Assembly: GCF_000620165.1 (NCBI RefSeq)
Contig: NZ_JHVN01000002.1
Coordinates: forward strand, 62,001-126,000
Length of the DNA: 64,000 nt
Reading direction: 5' to 3'
From: Anoxybacillus tepidamans PS2
GTDB taxonomy: Bacteria; Bacillota; Bacilli; Bacillales; Anoxybacillaceae
Shown: positions 36,220 to 43,725 of the stretch, in pieces
Numbering within the stretch: the first letter of the stretch is position 1
How the letters are laid out: each line of letters starts with the position of its first letter
The notes under the pieces: model-generated
Told to the model about the DNA's origin: nothing
The model's input: only the letters and a program-made list of their open reading frames with translations
Database searches by the model: none
Program-made: the position numbers and the translations under genes

Positions 36220-36609
36220 ATGATTCAACGATTTATTGAACTTGGGGAAGGATACTCCGATATTTACGAGTTAGTTGAGTTAGCTAAAGCAAATCGCCAC
36301 CGTTTATCTGGCCTTTTTGCTTTTCATACCGTTAAAAATGGCCAAGCTGTAACGTCTTGTGTCGTTGTTCTTCATCCGACTGATCCAGGAGAATTTCAGC
36401 CTTTATATATTTGCCGCGAGGGAATTCCGAATCCTTCAGTCAAACCGAACAAACGATACGAATTATTTGCTGATCTCGCAAAAGAACTTAATTTGGAAAT
36501 TATTCATTTAGAGGTTAAGCCGTCAACATTTTTCGCCGAGCGTGAACTATATTATCAGCATTTAATCGGAATTATGCGCATGAACCGCTTTATCCCTCCA
36601 TTGCAATGA
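36220..36609 (+). CDS. Conserved Bacillaceae protein, possibly DUF7147
   Basis: 129 residues, soluble, starting MIQRFIELGEGYSDIYEL after AAAGGGGG. The middle (LFAFHTVKNGQAVTSCVVVL, then FQPLYICREGIPNP) and the helical C-terminus (FADLAKELNLEIIHLEVKP) look like a compact alpha/beta fold; I recall similar proteins labelled DUF7147 in bacilli, but am not certain. No catalytic motif stands out. A Spo0A-box-like TGTCGAA lies about 75 bases upstream. A strong terminator shared with ylbG follows. Confidence 0.75.
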   Translation: MIQRFIELGEGYSDIYELVELAKANRHRLSGLFAFHTVKNGQAVTSCVVVLHPTDPGEFQPLYICREGIPNPSVKPNKRYELFADLAKELNLEIIHLEVKPSTFFAERELYYQHLIGIMRMNRFIPPLQ

Positions 36610-36639
36610 GAAACGAAAAATGCTTCCCGCTACATCAAT

Positions 36640-36669
36640 AAAGCTGACTTTCAAATGAAAGTCAGCTTT
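36640..36669. terminator. Bidirectional terminator, 36220 gene and ylbG
   Basis: A perfect 13-bp stem AAAGCTGACTTTC (36640-36652) / GAAAGTCAGCTTT (36657-36669), loop AAAT, between convergent genes; it touches the ylbG stop codon. Confidence 0.88.
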
Positions 36670-36949
36670 ATTCTATGGAATATCCTAATTGGAAATCCTT
36701 TTCTTTCTCCTTATCACCTTTCGACTCAAACTCCATTTTCAAAAATGGTCGGTACGAAGGCTCTACTTTTTTAACAAACGGCAAAGAAGCAATTTTTTTC
36801 ATAAGGTGATCTGCCTCTTCCATATTGCAATACAACACTACATATTTAAGCCGTTTAGAAACATAATGAATATTTCCAAATTTCCGCAAATGTTTGCTAT
36901 GTTTAGTTGAGTATAGCCAAACAATGATTCCTTGACGCTTCGGAAACAT
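36668..36949 (-). CDS. ylbG: YlbG family (UPF0298/DUF2129) protein
   Basis: About 93 residues, the usual size. [19 protein letters not shown] and [20 protein letters not shown], then [20 protein letters not shown] are family blocks. The start is ATG 36949 after AAAAGGGGAATGGGATT. Function unknown; always beside ylbF in bacilli, 24 bases downstream of it. Confidence 0.9.
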   Translation of the reverse strand: MFPKRQGIIVWLYSTKHSKHLRKFGNIHYVSKRLKYVVLYCNMEEADHLMKKIASLPFVKKVEPSYRPFLKMEFESKGDKEKEKDFQLGYSIE

Positions 36950-36972
36950 AATCCCATTCCCCTTTTGACAAA

Positions 36973-37422
36973 TTACGTACGGCAGCCGCAGCTCCCTCCT
37001 GCGCCACATCCGCCCGAGCAACTAGATATTGAAGTAAAATAAGGGTTTCCTGTCGGCACTTTTACTTGTACCGACACCGCCTTCCCAACAAGTACGCTAA
37101 TTTCATCCAACAATTCTTGCAATTCGTTTTCCGCTTTTTTAAAGGCGGCAACGCTTTCATGCAAATCTAGCCTTCGCTTTACTTCGCGTATCTCTTTTGT
37201 CACTGTATAATAATCTGGATGATATCTTCCAAAACGCTGCACTTCCTCATAACGTTCCTTCATTTTGGTAAAATAGGAAATCAACTCTTGAGCTGTGCGA
37301 TCGTGTTTCAATCGTTGGAAACAATCACGATAGCGCTCGGCTACCTCTGAGTCAGCAATCATTTTTCCCAACGATTCGGCCTTGTTTAAAATCTCGAGCC
37401 GCTCGAGCGTTGCAATGATCAC
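36973..37422 (-). CDS. ylbF: YlbF, Y-complex (RNase Y specificity) subunit
   Basis: 149 residues, all-helical Com_YlbF fold, with [20 protein letters not shown] and a Cys-rich tail [13 protein letters not shown]. In B. subtilis YlbF forms a complex with YmcA and YaaT that carries iron-sulphur clusters and directs RNase Y to mRNA substrates, affecting competence, sporulation and biofilms. The four tail cysteines are candidate cluster ligands. The start is GTG 37422, about 11 bases after GGAGG. Upstream of ylbG in one unit. Confidence 0.93.
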   Translation of the reverse strand: MIIATLERLEILNKAESLGKMIADSEVAERYRDCFQRLKHDRTAQELISYFTKMKERYEEVQRFGRYHPDYYTVTKEIREVKRRLDLHESVAAFKKAENELQELLDEISVLVGKAVSVQVKVPTGNPYFTSISSCSGGCGAGGSCGCRT

Positions 37423-37488
37423 TTTATATAAACACCTCCGTTTTCATCATATCATGACAGCAATATGTAAGGAAAGCGAGATACTGCA

Positions 37489-37519
37489 TAAAAAAAAGCA
37501 GTCTGACCCTTGTCAGACT
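37489..37519 (-). terminator. Terminator after the lipoprotein gene
   Basis: On the minus strand AGTCTGAC pairs with GTCAGACT (8 bp, 4-nt loop), then GCTTTTTTTTATG. Six bases after the stop codon. Confidence 0.85.
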
Positions 37520-37524
37520 TTTGA

Positions 37525-37926
37525 TTACGAAACATCGGCCTCAAAATCATACGATACACCGTATTTACTTCCATCGTTATGAACGAGTTCGAGATGTACC
37601 TTATGTTTTCCAGTAGGTAATCCTCTTAGAATGAAAGCAGCAGTAAACACCTCATTTATTTTTTGTCCATTTAAATACACATCAATATGTCCTTCTCCCT
37701 CTACTTTGCGTCGCGTCCCCTTTTTAAAGGAAAAATTGCCTATAATGCATTCAATAAATACATCTTTCCCGCGCACATCATGTTTGACGTGTATTGTTTG
37801 TACGCCTTGAGCAGAAGCCGTTGGGATTGCCTCATACATCGTCTCAGGCTCTGGTTTATGGTTGGTGCATGCTGCCAAAACTGATAAAGAAATAGCGGCG
37901 ATGAATAGTTTTGTTCGCAAAGACAT
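37525..37926 (-). CDS. Small predicted lipoprotein
   Basis: About 133 residues. A typical lipoprotein signal peptide (SLRTKLFIAAISLSVLAAC) places the lipid-modified Cys near residue 20. The mature part, from about residue 40, resembles a beta-sandwich: VQTIHVKHDVRGKDVFIECI, HIDVYLNGQKINEV, GKHKVHLELVHNDGS, as in FixH- or Ig-like folds that hold small ligands. It reads like a beta-domain extracellular protein; the ligand is unknown. The start is ATG 37926 after AAGGAGTG. It lies between ylbE and ylbF. Confidence 0.82.
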   Translation of the reverse strand: MSLRTKLFIAAISLSVLAACTNHKPEPETMYEAIPTASAQGVQTIHVKHDVRGKDVFIECIIGNFSFKKGTRRKVEGEGHIDVYLNGQKINEVFTAAFILRGLPTGKHKVHLELVHNDGSKYGVSYDFEADVS

Positions 37927-37966
37927 CACACTCCTTTAGGGAGTAGTCTTTGCTTTTTTTAAAAAA

Positions 37967-38200
37967 TTAATCGCGTATCGCCTGAAACATATGAAGCATA
38001 AGAGATGCCATTTCTAATGAATTTGCTACTTTTTCCACTTTATGCGGCAATGTTTGCTCGTAATATTCAAGGGCCTTTAATTCAAATGATGCAAGCTTGC
38101 TTGGGTCACGAGATAATATCCGGTACCATCTCGGCTTCTCGCGGATAAACATTTGTAACATTTTCTTTGATTGAATATATTGCACAACTTCTTTTCTCAT
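37967..38200 (-). CDS. ylbE: YlbE-like protein
   Basis: 77 residues: MRKEVVQYIQSKKMLQMFIR, then KPRWYRILSRDPSKLASFEL and an amphipathic C-terminal helix. Matches the YlbE-like family of bacilli, function unknown. It begins 11 bases after the ylbD stop, so ylbD-ylbE form an operon. Confidence 0.88.
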   Translation of the reverse strand: MRKEVVQYIQSKKMLQMFIREKPRWYRILSRDPSKLASFELKALEYYEQTLPHKVEKVANSLEMASLMLHMFQAIRD

Positions 38201-38210
38201 TTAAACTCCT

Positions 38211-38600
38211 CTAATCTTTCCGAAACGAAAATGGATGATGTTCACTCGGAACAGTTGAAGACGGTGGCTTCATTCCTTGGAGTTGCCCGATCATGCTTTG
38301 AATGGCTGCTATCGCTTGTTGGACGCTGGCAATGTGCTGCTGCATTTCGTTCGGATCCATGTTTTTTAACGTTGATAAAATTTTATTGATAAAGAGCGGG
38401 CTGTTTGTCGTTTTGGTCGCTTGTTTTTTCTCTTCTTCTTTGTACTCATCCCATATCTCGTCTTCCTCGCCAAATAAATACCAATCTTCATAAAACTGCT
38501 TCCACGTTTTTGTGCCGTTACGTACTGCTTGAATGATTTTTGGGTGTTTTTTTACAAACTGTTTAAACTGCTCCACGGAAGGATCTAGACGTTTTTCCAT
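38211..38600 (-). CDS. ylbD: YlbD-like spore coat protein
   Basis: 129 residues, strongly charged: SVEQFKQFVKKHPKIIQAVR, WKQFYEDWYLFGEEDEIWDE, then a helical region with a repeated Gln/Ile pattern (QQHIASVQQAIAAIQSMIGQ). YlbD is a spore coat component in B. subtilis and is expressed in the mother cell. Good ribosome site AGGTAGAAGGGG. Coupled with ylbE. Confidence 0.88.
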   Translation of the reverse strand: MEKRLDPSVEQFKQFVKKHPKIIQAVRNGTKTWKQFYEDWYLFGEEDEIWDEYKEEEKKQATKTTNSPLFINKILSTLKNMDPNEMQQHIASVQQAIAAIQSMIGQLQGMKPPSSTVPSEHHPFSFRKD

Positions 38601-38703
38601 ACCCCTTCTACCTCCCTTTGCTCATCTACCATATACTATCGAATAGAGCAATGCGGCGTGCGCCCATTTTTTGATACAATAATAAAAAAGGAGGGAATGG
38701 GTA

Positions 38704-39117
38704 TTGGTAACAGCCGTTGTAATCCCGCTCTTATTTTGTTATTTCTATTACATCACGCGAAAAGAGCAAAAAGAAATTCGCAAAAAATGGCGGCAAATCG
38801 GAAAAGTGGCGGCAGAATCAGTAATAAAAGGAACGATTGTCAACGTTCAAGAAAAAACGGAACATTATTATCACAATTACTACATTTACGTAATTGATCT
38901 ATTGCTTCAATGCAAAAACGAAAAAATAATCGCGCGAATGCAATTACCAGTGATGCAACATATGCAAAAACCATCGTTTGAAATTGGCGAAACGATCGTC
39001 TGCTACGGTCAGCGGAATAACGATTTGTTTTTATTTTCTACTTACCAGACAGCTTCCACGGCTTTAGAAAATCTTGCGTATAATATTGACCAGCCACACC
39101 GACACCAAGATGGGTAA
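38704..39117 (+). CDS. Small membrane-anchored hypothetical protein
   Basis: 137 residues, not recognised. A TTG start at 38704 follows AAAGGAGGGAATGGG, a strong ribosome site. A short hydrophobic N-terminus (TAVVIPLLFCYFYYI) is followed by a basic helix and a beta-rich region (IKGTIVNVQEKTEHYYHNYY, YVIDLLLQCKNEKIIARMQL), as in DUF3592-like barrels. The last 26 codons are antisense to the end of ylbC: the two genes overlap tail to tail by 80 bases. Read-through past a lost stop codon could explain the tail. Confidence 0.65.
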   Translation: MVTAVVIPLLFCYFYYITRKEQKEIRKKWRQIGKVAAESVIKGTIVNVQEKTEHYYHNYYIYVIDLLLQCKNEKIIARMQLPVMQHMQKPSFEIGETIVCYGQRNNDLFLFSTYQTASTALENLAYNIDQPHRHQDG

Positions 39118-40057
39118 ATTGCTGACTTAATAGTGTATCACGATGGCTTTTGCTGTTTAACCATCCTTCGACAGCAGCGATTCCGTCAACATACTGCGCT
39201 GCAATATTTTCTCCTGCTATTTGAAATGGAATGTGGGCCAGTAATAATCGGTCTTTCAAATCACCGTAAGTAGGCGAGTGATGGGAAAAATAGCGGTTCT
39301 CTTTCATATCTTCGCTGTGCGCATAGGCTGCCTGTGCTGCCTTCTCATGCCAGCTTAGCGGCGGAACATTGTAGCGCTTTCGGATGACGTTGGTAATCTC
39401 AAAAATTTGCCTTGCATTCGCCATTTCCACCCGCTTTTGCTCCTCTAAAGACAGAGGGCGAGGTGACAGCAGTTTGCCTCGATACATCAACTCGTACGGA
39501 CGCAGTTTCACAAGTGTTTTTGCATCCATGATACGGATACTTGAAATCCTTCCAGTAAAATGATCAATGTAAAGTTGAGCATATATATCGTTTAGTCTGA
39601 CAAGCGGTTGAATCGTCATGTCTTGCTCAGATAATTCAAAACGGTAGGTGCCAGTAGGTAGCGATACTTCTATTGTTGGAGAGAGGGAAATACGGTCAAA
39701 TAATTCTCGGACCGGCTGGCCGATACGAAACGGGGCAACATCAATTTGCTCGCCGCATATAAAAGCTGTAACAACCCGGCCATTCAGCATTCCTAATTGC
39801 AAGTACGTTTGCGGCTGCCGATTATAAATCCACCATTTATAGTCATAGGCAGAGTCGTCCGTACGCATCGGCTGACCGAATTGTTTTGTTACTTCCTCCT
39901 CTGTTTTTCCAATTAAGTTCATAATTACGGATGTTTTCTTTTTTTCGACGAGGTAATGCTCCTTTTGCGGCTGCGGAGGACTTAATGGAGGTATATGATT
40001 AGGAAAAAAATAAAAAAAGCCTATAAATACAAGAAAAAATAGAAAAAACCATTTCAC
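39038..40057 (-). CDS. ylbC: YlbC, CAP-domain protein with CAP-associated N-region
   Basis: 339 residues. A hydrophobic N-terminus (about 2-18) serves as signal or anchor; residues 45-190 form the CAP-associated domain (LIGKTEEEVTKQFGQPMRTD, YDYKWWIYN); the C-terminal CAP/SCP domain has LSWHEKAAQAAYAHSEDM, FSHHSPTYGDL and GENIAAQYVDG. Extracellular; CAP proteins may bind lipids, cell-wall or protease targets, and the activity is unknown. B. subtilis YlbC belongs to this family. Its tail overlaps the convergent 38704 gene. Confidence 0.9.
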   Translation of the reverse strand: MKWFFLFFLVFIGFFYFFPNHIPPLSPPQPQKEHYLVEKKKTSVIMNLIGKTEEEVTKQFGQPMRTDDSAYDYKWWIYNRQPQTYLQLGMLNGRVVTAFICGEQIDVAPFRIGQPVRELFDRISLSPTIEVSLPTGTYRFELSEQDMTIQPLVRLNDIYAQLYIDHFTGRISSIRIMDAKTLVKLRPYELMYRGKLLSPRPLSLEEQKRVEMANARQIFEITNVIRKRYNVPPLSWHEKAAQAAYAHSEDMKENRYFSHHSPTYGDLKDRLLLAHIPFQIAGENIAAQYVDGIAAVEGWLNSKSHRDTLLSQQFTHLGVGVAGQYYTQDFLKPWKLSGK

Positions 40058-40123
40058 AAGGCCGTCCCACCTTCACAAAATCTCTTTACTGTCATTATAT
40101 CCTGCTTTGTCCATAAAAAAAAC

Positions 40124-40151
40124 AGAAACCCCTTATAAAAAAGGGATTTCT
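40124..40151 (-). terminator. Terminator after ylbB
   Basis: On the minus strand AGAAATCCCTT pairs with AAGGGGTTTCT (one mismatch), followed by GTTTTTTTTATGG. Confidence 0.82.
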
Positions 40152-40155
40152 ATTT

Positions 40156-40581
40156 TTAGTGGAACGGGTGTTGTTCTGAAATAGCACTTAATGCACGACC
40201 AGCGCTCTCATCCGAATATTGGTATGTCGCTAAATCGCCAAGCGACACAATACCGACAAGCCGGTCGTTTTCGATAACGGGCAGACGACGAATTTGATGT
40301 TTCGCCATTTGCTCGGCTGCCTCTTCAACAGATGCATCAGGTGATATTGCAACGATTTCTTTACTCATCACGTCAGTCACTTGGCTTGATCCCGGACGTT
40401 TCTCTGCAATTCCGCGAACGACTAGATCGCGATCGGTAATCATTCCGATGAGCCGCCCGTTTTCAACTATAGGAACAGCCCCGACATTTAAATCGCGCAT
40501 TTTGACCGCCACTTCAAACACATTATCAAGCGGTGTGCAATAGTCCACGTTTGTGGTCATCACTTCACGTACTCTTTTCAT
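40156..40581 (-). CDS. ylbB: YlbB, tandem CBS-domain protein
   Basis: About 141 residues made of two CBS domains: VREVMTTNVDYCTPLDNVFE ... IGMITDRDLVVRGIA and VTDVMSKEIVAISPDASVEE ... VGIVSLGDLATYQY. Such pairs bind adenine nucleotides and sense energy state; no effector domain is attached. The start is ATG 40581 after AAAAGAGGTGAAATA. It lies 14 bases downstream of the LysM-CAP gene, and ylbC follows after a terminator. Confidence 0.92.
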   Translation of the reverse strand: MKRVREVMTTNVDYCTPLDNVFEVAVKMRDLNVGAVPIVENGRLIGMITDRDLVVRGIAEKRPGSSQVTDVMSKEIVAISPDASVEEAAEQMAKHQIRRLPVIENDRLVGIVSLGDLATYQYSDESAGRALSAISEQHPFH

Positions 40582-40595
40582 TATTTCACCTCTTT

Positions 40596-41219
40596 TTATT
40601 TTGCGATGAACATTTGTGTCCAATAATGGCCGTATGATCCGCCTTTCGCGTAACCTACACCGATATGTGTAAAATCTTTATTTAAAATATTCGCACGATG
40701 CCCCGCGCTATTCATCCAAGCGTTAACCACTTCCTGCGGAGTCTGTTGGCCGGCTGCAATATTTTCTCCTGCTGTGCGATAATTAATACCGAAATTTTTC
40801 ATCATAGTAAATGGCGATCCATATGTTGGTGATTGGTGCGAAAAATAATTTTTATCGCGCATGTCTGCCGATTTATAGCGGGCCACGCGCGCCAATTCCC
40901 AATCAAGTTGCAACGGAGGCAGTCCGTATTTTGCCCGTTGCTGATTTGTTAGACGCACAACTTCATTCTCGATTTGTTTTACAGCATCTAAAACAGGTAC
41001 ATATACCTTTTGACCAGGATAAATTAAACGAGGATTAGGAATTTGGGGGTTTGCTTGAATAATTTCCGACAGTCCTACCTGATAGCGCACCGCTATTTTC
41101 CATAAGCTATCCCCTGGTTGGACAATATAAGTCGTTGTCCCTTGTCCATGGGCGCTTGGCGGAACACTAATAACAAACAGAGTTACGCTGCATAATAATG
41201 ATAACAACACTTTTTTCAT
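40596..41219 (-). CDS. Secreted LysM plus CAP-domain protein
   Basis: 207 residues. Signal peptide about 1-25 (LLSLLCSVTLFVISVPPSAHG), LysM domain 29-75 (TYIVQPGDSLWKIAVRYQV ... PGQKVYVPV) for peptidoglycan binding, then a CAP/SCP domain (LTNQQRAKYGLPPLQLDWEL, FSHQSPTYGSP, AGENIAAGQ, GHRANILN, HYWTQMF). Resembles YkwD/SafA-like proteins of spores and the cell wall. It is a distant paralogue of YlbC, two genes away. Confidence 0.9.
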   Translation of the reverse strand: MKKVLLSLLCSVTLFVISVPPSAHGQGTTTYIVQPGDSLWKIAVRYQVGLSEIIQANPQIPNPRLIYPGQKVYVPVLDAVKQIENEVVRLTNQQRAKYGLPPLQLDWELARVARYKSADMRDKNYFSHQSPTYGSPFTMMKNFGINYRTAGENIAAGQQTPQEVVNAWMNSAGHRANILNKDFTHIGVGYAKGGSYGHYWTQMFIAK

Positions 41220-41407
41220 TGTTTTCTCCTCCTTTCGCCTTTTAGTTTCACCAAAATTTTAAAAAAATGACGAACTCCGCAAAATTTTTTCCGTCATTGA
41301 AACGAAACTAAACTATTGATTGAAAGTTGAACGCTTTCATACTATTATAGATGAAGGAGCATTTCCTATTTATCGGGATATTGGTTCATATTAGGAGGGA
41401 ATATATC

Positions 41408-41767
41408 ATGAGATTCGAAAACACGGGCATTGAAAACCAAACAGCTGAATTGTCTCGCTTAGACGAATTAATGGAAAGTTTAGGATTTGTGCGCGCAGGT
41501 CAATGGGATTACGAGCGAGTTACATACGATCGCAAATTTGAGATTAAAAACGATGTCTACTATCTTCGCGTGCAAGGCTATGCGATCGAAGGCGAAGTGG
41601 ATTCGCGCTATGCGTTAATCAAACTCATCACTCCGCTTCTTGGCAAACATTATTATCCGCATGGCGTTGAATACGGCGAAGGAGAAAACTTCCCATCTTC
41701 GTTAGTGAGCCAGTGCCAAACGATTTTAGCAAAAGTAAAAGAGGAATTGGCAAAAATAAATGCATGA
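41408..41767 (+). CDS. ylbA: YugN-like family protein YlbA
   Basis: About 119 residues, compact and soluble: MRFENTGIENQTAELSRLDE, WDYERVTYDRKFEI, YYLRVQGYAIEGEV and HYYPHGVEYGE. Matches the YugN-like family; B. subtilis YlbA occupies the same locus next to ctaG. Function unknown. The start is ATG 41408 after AGGAGGGAATATATC. The final codons, encoding KINA and the stop, are part of an 18-bp terminator stem. Confidence 0.85.
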   Translation: MRFENTGIENQTAELSRLDELMESLGFVRAGQWDYERVTYDRKFEIKNDVYYLRVQGYAIEGEVDSRYALIKLITPLLGKHYYPHGVEYGEGENFPSSLVSQCQTILAKVKEELAKINA

Positions 41768-41792
41768 GATCGATTCTCATGCATTTATTTTT
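41752..41792. terminator. Bidirectional terminator embedded in two gene ends
   Basis: A perfect 18-bp inverted repeat AAAAATAAATGCATGAGA (41752-41769) / TCTCATGCATTTATTTTT (41775-41792) with a 5-nt loop. It contains the stop codons of convergent ylbA and the Asp23-like gene, and T-runs end both arms. Confidence 0.9.
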
Positions 41793-42085
41793 GCATCCGC
41801 AAGACGTTTCACAAAAATATGGACATGTTTTGCAACAAATGGGGTCATTACTTGAATTTCAGCGGCGATTTGCTCTTGCAACTTTTCGCATACCGGAATA
41901 ATAGCGGCCCCATATTTTATAACTGCCGTAACGGCGATCGTACAATAAAATTTCTCATGAAACAAAACATCTACAGTTGTTTCATCGAGCACGATTTCTT
42001 TTTGTTCACGCAGGCACATCGTTGCAATCGTTACTAACGTCAAATAGGCTGCACTAGAACGGCGCAACCGAGCTGCTCCCTTCAT
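41777..42085 (-). CDS. Small Asp23/Gls24 family protein
   Basis: 102 residues. The core (VDVLFHEKFYCTIAVTAVIK, then YGAAIIPVCEKLQEQIAAEI and VAKHVHIFVKRLA) fits the Asp23/Gls24 domain, although the N-terminal part is short and basic. Relatives (AmaP partners, YqhY) associate with the membrane or lipid metabolism. Ribosome site GGAGGAAAACG. It lies between convergent ylbA and ctaM. I recall no gene here in B. subtilis. Confidence 0.75.
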   Translation of the reverse strand: MKGAARLRRSSAAYLTLVTIATMCLREQKEIVLDETTVDVLFHEKFYCTIAVTAVIKYGAAIIPVCEKLQEQIAAEIQVMTPFVAKHVHIFVKRLADAKINA

Positions 42086-42196
42086 CGTTTTCCTCCTGCG
42101 GGCAAAATATTTTTATATTTATATGCCGTTTATCATCCTCTGTTTCCCACGAACCCCTCCACCTACACATTGTTTACAGAGGGGGCCTAAAAGAAA

Positions 42197-42218
42197 AGCC
42201 CGACCTTTATGTCGAGCT
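42197..42218 (-). terminator. Terminator after ctaM
   Basis: On the minus strand AGCTCGAC pairs with GTCGGGCT (one G-U) followed by TTTCTTTT, starting two bases after the ctaM stop codon. Confidence 0.8.
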
Positions 42219-42220
42219 AT

Positions 42221-42688
42221 CTAAAATCCTAAAATCGCCTTAATCATTGATGTCGTCTCTCCTCCATGATAGAACACATAAAGAAGCGAGTAGACAGCGA
42301 CACCTGTCACAGCTGTAAAAAACCAAATAACGCTTGTAATCGGCCCTAATTTTTTATGTTTAACTAAGTTGTTTTTTAAACCCGTTAAAAGTGTAACAAT
42401 CCCAAAAATAGCTCCTACTGTCGCTAAAAAAATGTGGAACACTAAGAAAATAGTATAGTATATTTTCACATCGTCCGGGCCGCCAAAACTTGTGTTTCCA
42501 ATAAACACAGTTCTCGATAAATAAACGAGAAAAAACGCTAGAGCAAACGCCGCTGCCCAAAGCATCACTTTTTTATGCGCCTCGATCTTTCGTTTTCGAA
42601 TAAGGCTCCACCCGTATGCTACTAGCGCAGCACTGATAACAATGCAACTTGTGCTAATGGTTGGTAAAATCGGCAATGAATGTTCCAT
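42221..42688 (-). CDS. ctaM: CtaM, DUF420 cytochrome caa3 assembly factor
   Basis: 155 residues with four to five membrane segments, DUF420 family. Conserved polar residues in the membrane: IEAHKKVMLWAA, YLSRTVFIGNTSFGG, TIFLVFHIFLATVGA and KHKKLGPITSVIWFFTAVTG. CtaM (YozB) is needed for active caa3-type oxidase in B. subtilis and S. aureus, probably in CuB or heme insertion. There it lies away from the cta locus; here it follows ctaG by 25 bases. Confidence 0.88.
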   Translation of the reverse strand: MEHSLPILPTISTSCIVISAALVAYGWSLIRKRKIEAHKKVMLWAAAFALAFFLVYLSRTVFIGNTSFGGPDDVKIYYTIFLVFHIFLATVGAIFGIVTLLTGLKNNLVKHKKLGPITSVIWFFTAVTGVAVYSLLYVFYHGGETTSMIKAILGF

Positions 42689-42713
42689 ATCCTTTTCCTC
42701 GCTTTAACTCTAG

Positions 42714-43622
42714 TTATGATTCGGAAGGATGCGGTGAAGCAATCGTTTCTAACGATGGCTCCTTCTCGCGTTCTTTTCGATACCAGTCAATGAAAATAAA
42801 GAATAACATTGCTCCGTACACAATTTCTTGAATAATTTTCATTAAGACGCCGCCAAGTTGTTGGTCATGGATAAGCGACATTGATAAAAACATTTCCGGT
42901 CCCGTTAAATGCAATGACGCCAGTGTCCCCTTTGGCACGCAAAGCTGAAGAGCGTTAAGCCATGCTTGCGGATCTGAAAATGTCTTATATAACGGTGTAT
43001 CCGCAAAAATAATAAGAGCGCACGCAGGAGTTAGAAGCACGCCATTGGCAAAAATATAGCCTACTTTTTTAATATTGGACAACGTTTGCCACTCTGACAA
43101 TTTATTAATCACCGGCCACCACATGAAAAAGGCGGAAATAAAAATGACTGTCGTAACCATTGCGTGATAAAGCATATTTGTTTTAATGGCATCAAAAATA
43201 AACGGTACGTGGTAAAACGAAAACAAACCGTTAAATAATAATAAGGAAATAAGCGGTTTTGTAAAAAAAGCAAACGTACGTTTTATTGCTTTCATACGAA
43301 ACAGCTGTTCATACATCCAATTTGGAATTCCTAAGATAAAGCATTGCGGGATGATTAAATACAATACCGCCATTTGCGTCATATGAGCACTGAACATTAA
43401 ATGTCCAAGTAAATCGATAGGAGAGCCTTTGATCACATAAAGAAGCACAAGCCCTACAAAAAAATAAGTCTTTTGCTTTGTAGGCGTCAACTCCTCTGTC
43501 GCCATTCTTTCACGCCATCGACCTACCGCTAAAACATAAAGGATGGCAATGACTAGAAGTACTCCTAGAAAAATGGGACTCCATAGAGCCATAAAGCCAA
43601 ACATTTGCAATGATGCAAGCAT
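42714..43622 (-). CDS. ctaG: CtaG, cytochrome c oxidase assembly factor (Caa3_CtaG)
   Basis: 302 residues, seven to eight membrane segments with His residues in loops and helices (HLMFSAHMTQMAVLYLIIP; FSFYHVPFIFD; LIHDQQLGGVLMKI). In B. subtilis CtaG is needed for functional caa3 oxidase and acts in copper delivery or subunit assembly. It follows ctaF after a strong terminator, so it may have its own promoter. Ribosome site AGAGAGGTGAG. Confidence 0.92.
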   Translation of the reverse strand: MLASLQMFGFMALWSPIFLGVLLVIAILYVLAVGRWRERMATEELTPTKQKTYFFVGLVLLYVIKGSPIDLLGHLMFSAHMTQMAVLYLIIPQCFILGIPNWMYEQLFRMKAIKRTFAFFTKPLISLLLFNGLFSFYHVPFIFDAIKTNMLYHAMVTTVIFISAFFMWWPVINKLSEWQTLSNIKKVGYIFANGVLLTPACALIIFADTPLYKTFSDPQAWLNALQLCVPKGTLASLHLTGPEMFLSMSLIHDQQLGGVLMKIIQEIVYGAMLFFIFIDWYRKEREKEPSLETIASPHPSES

Positions 43623-43690
43623 ATTCTCACCTCTCTTTCATCATTATACTATACATTAAACGTTTGTCTATTAAATGTCCCTATGATGTG

Positions 43691-43723
43691 AAAAAGGAAA
43701 TCGGCAGCGCCGATTTCCTTTTT
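43691..43723. terminator. Strong terminator between ctaF and ctaG
   Basis: A perfect 15-bp stem AAAAAGGAAATCGGC (43691-43705) / GCCGATTTCCTTTTT (43709-43723), three-base loop, T-runs both ways. It ends the ctaCDEF transcript. Confidence 0.92.
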
Positions 43724-43725
43724 GA

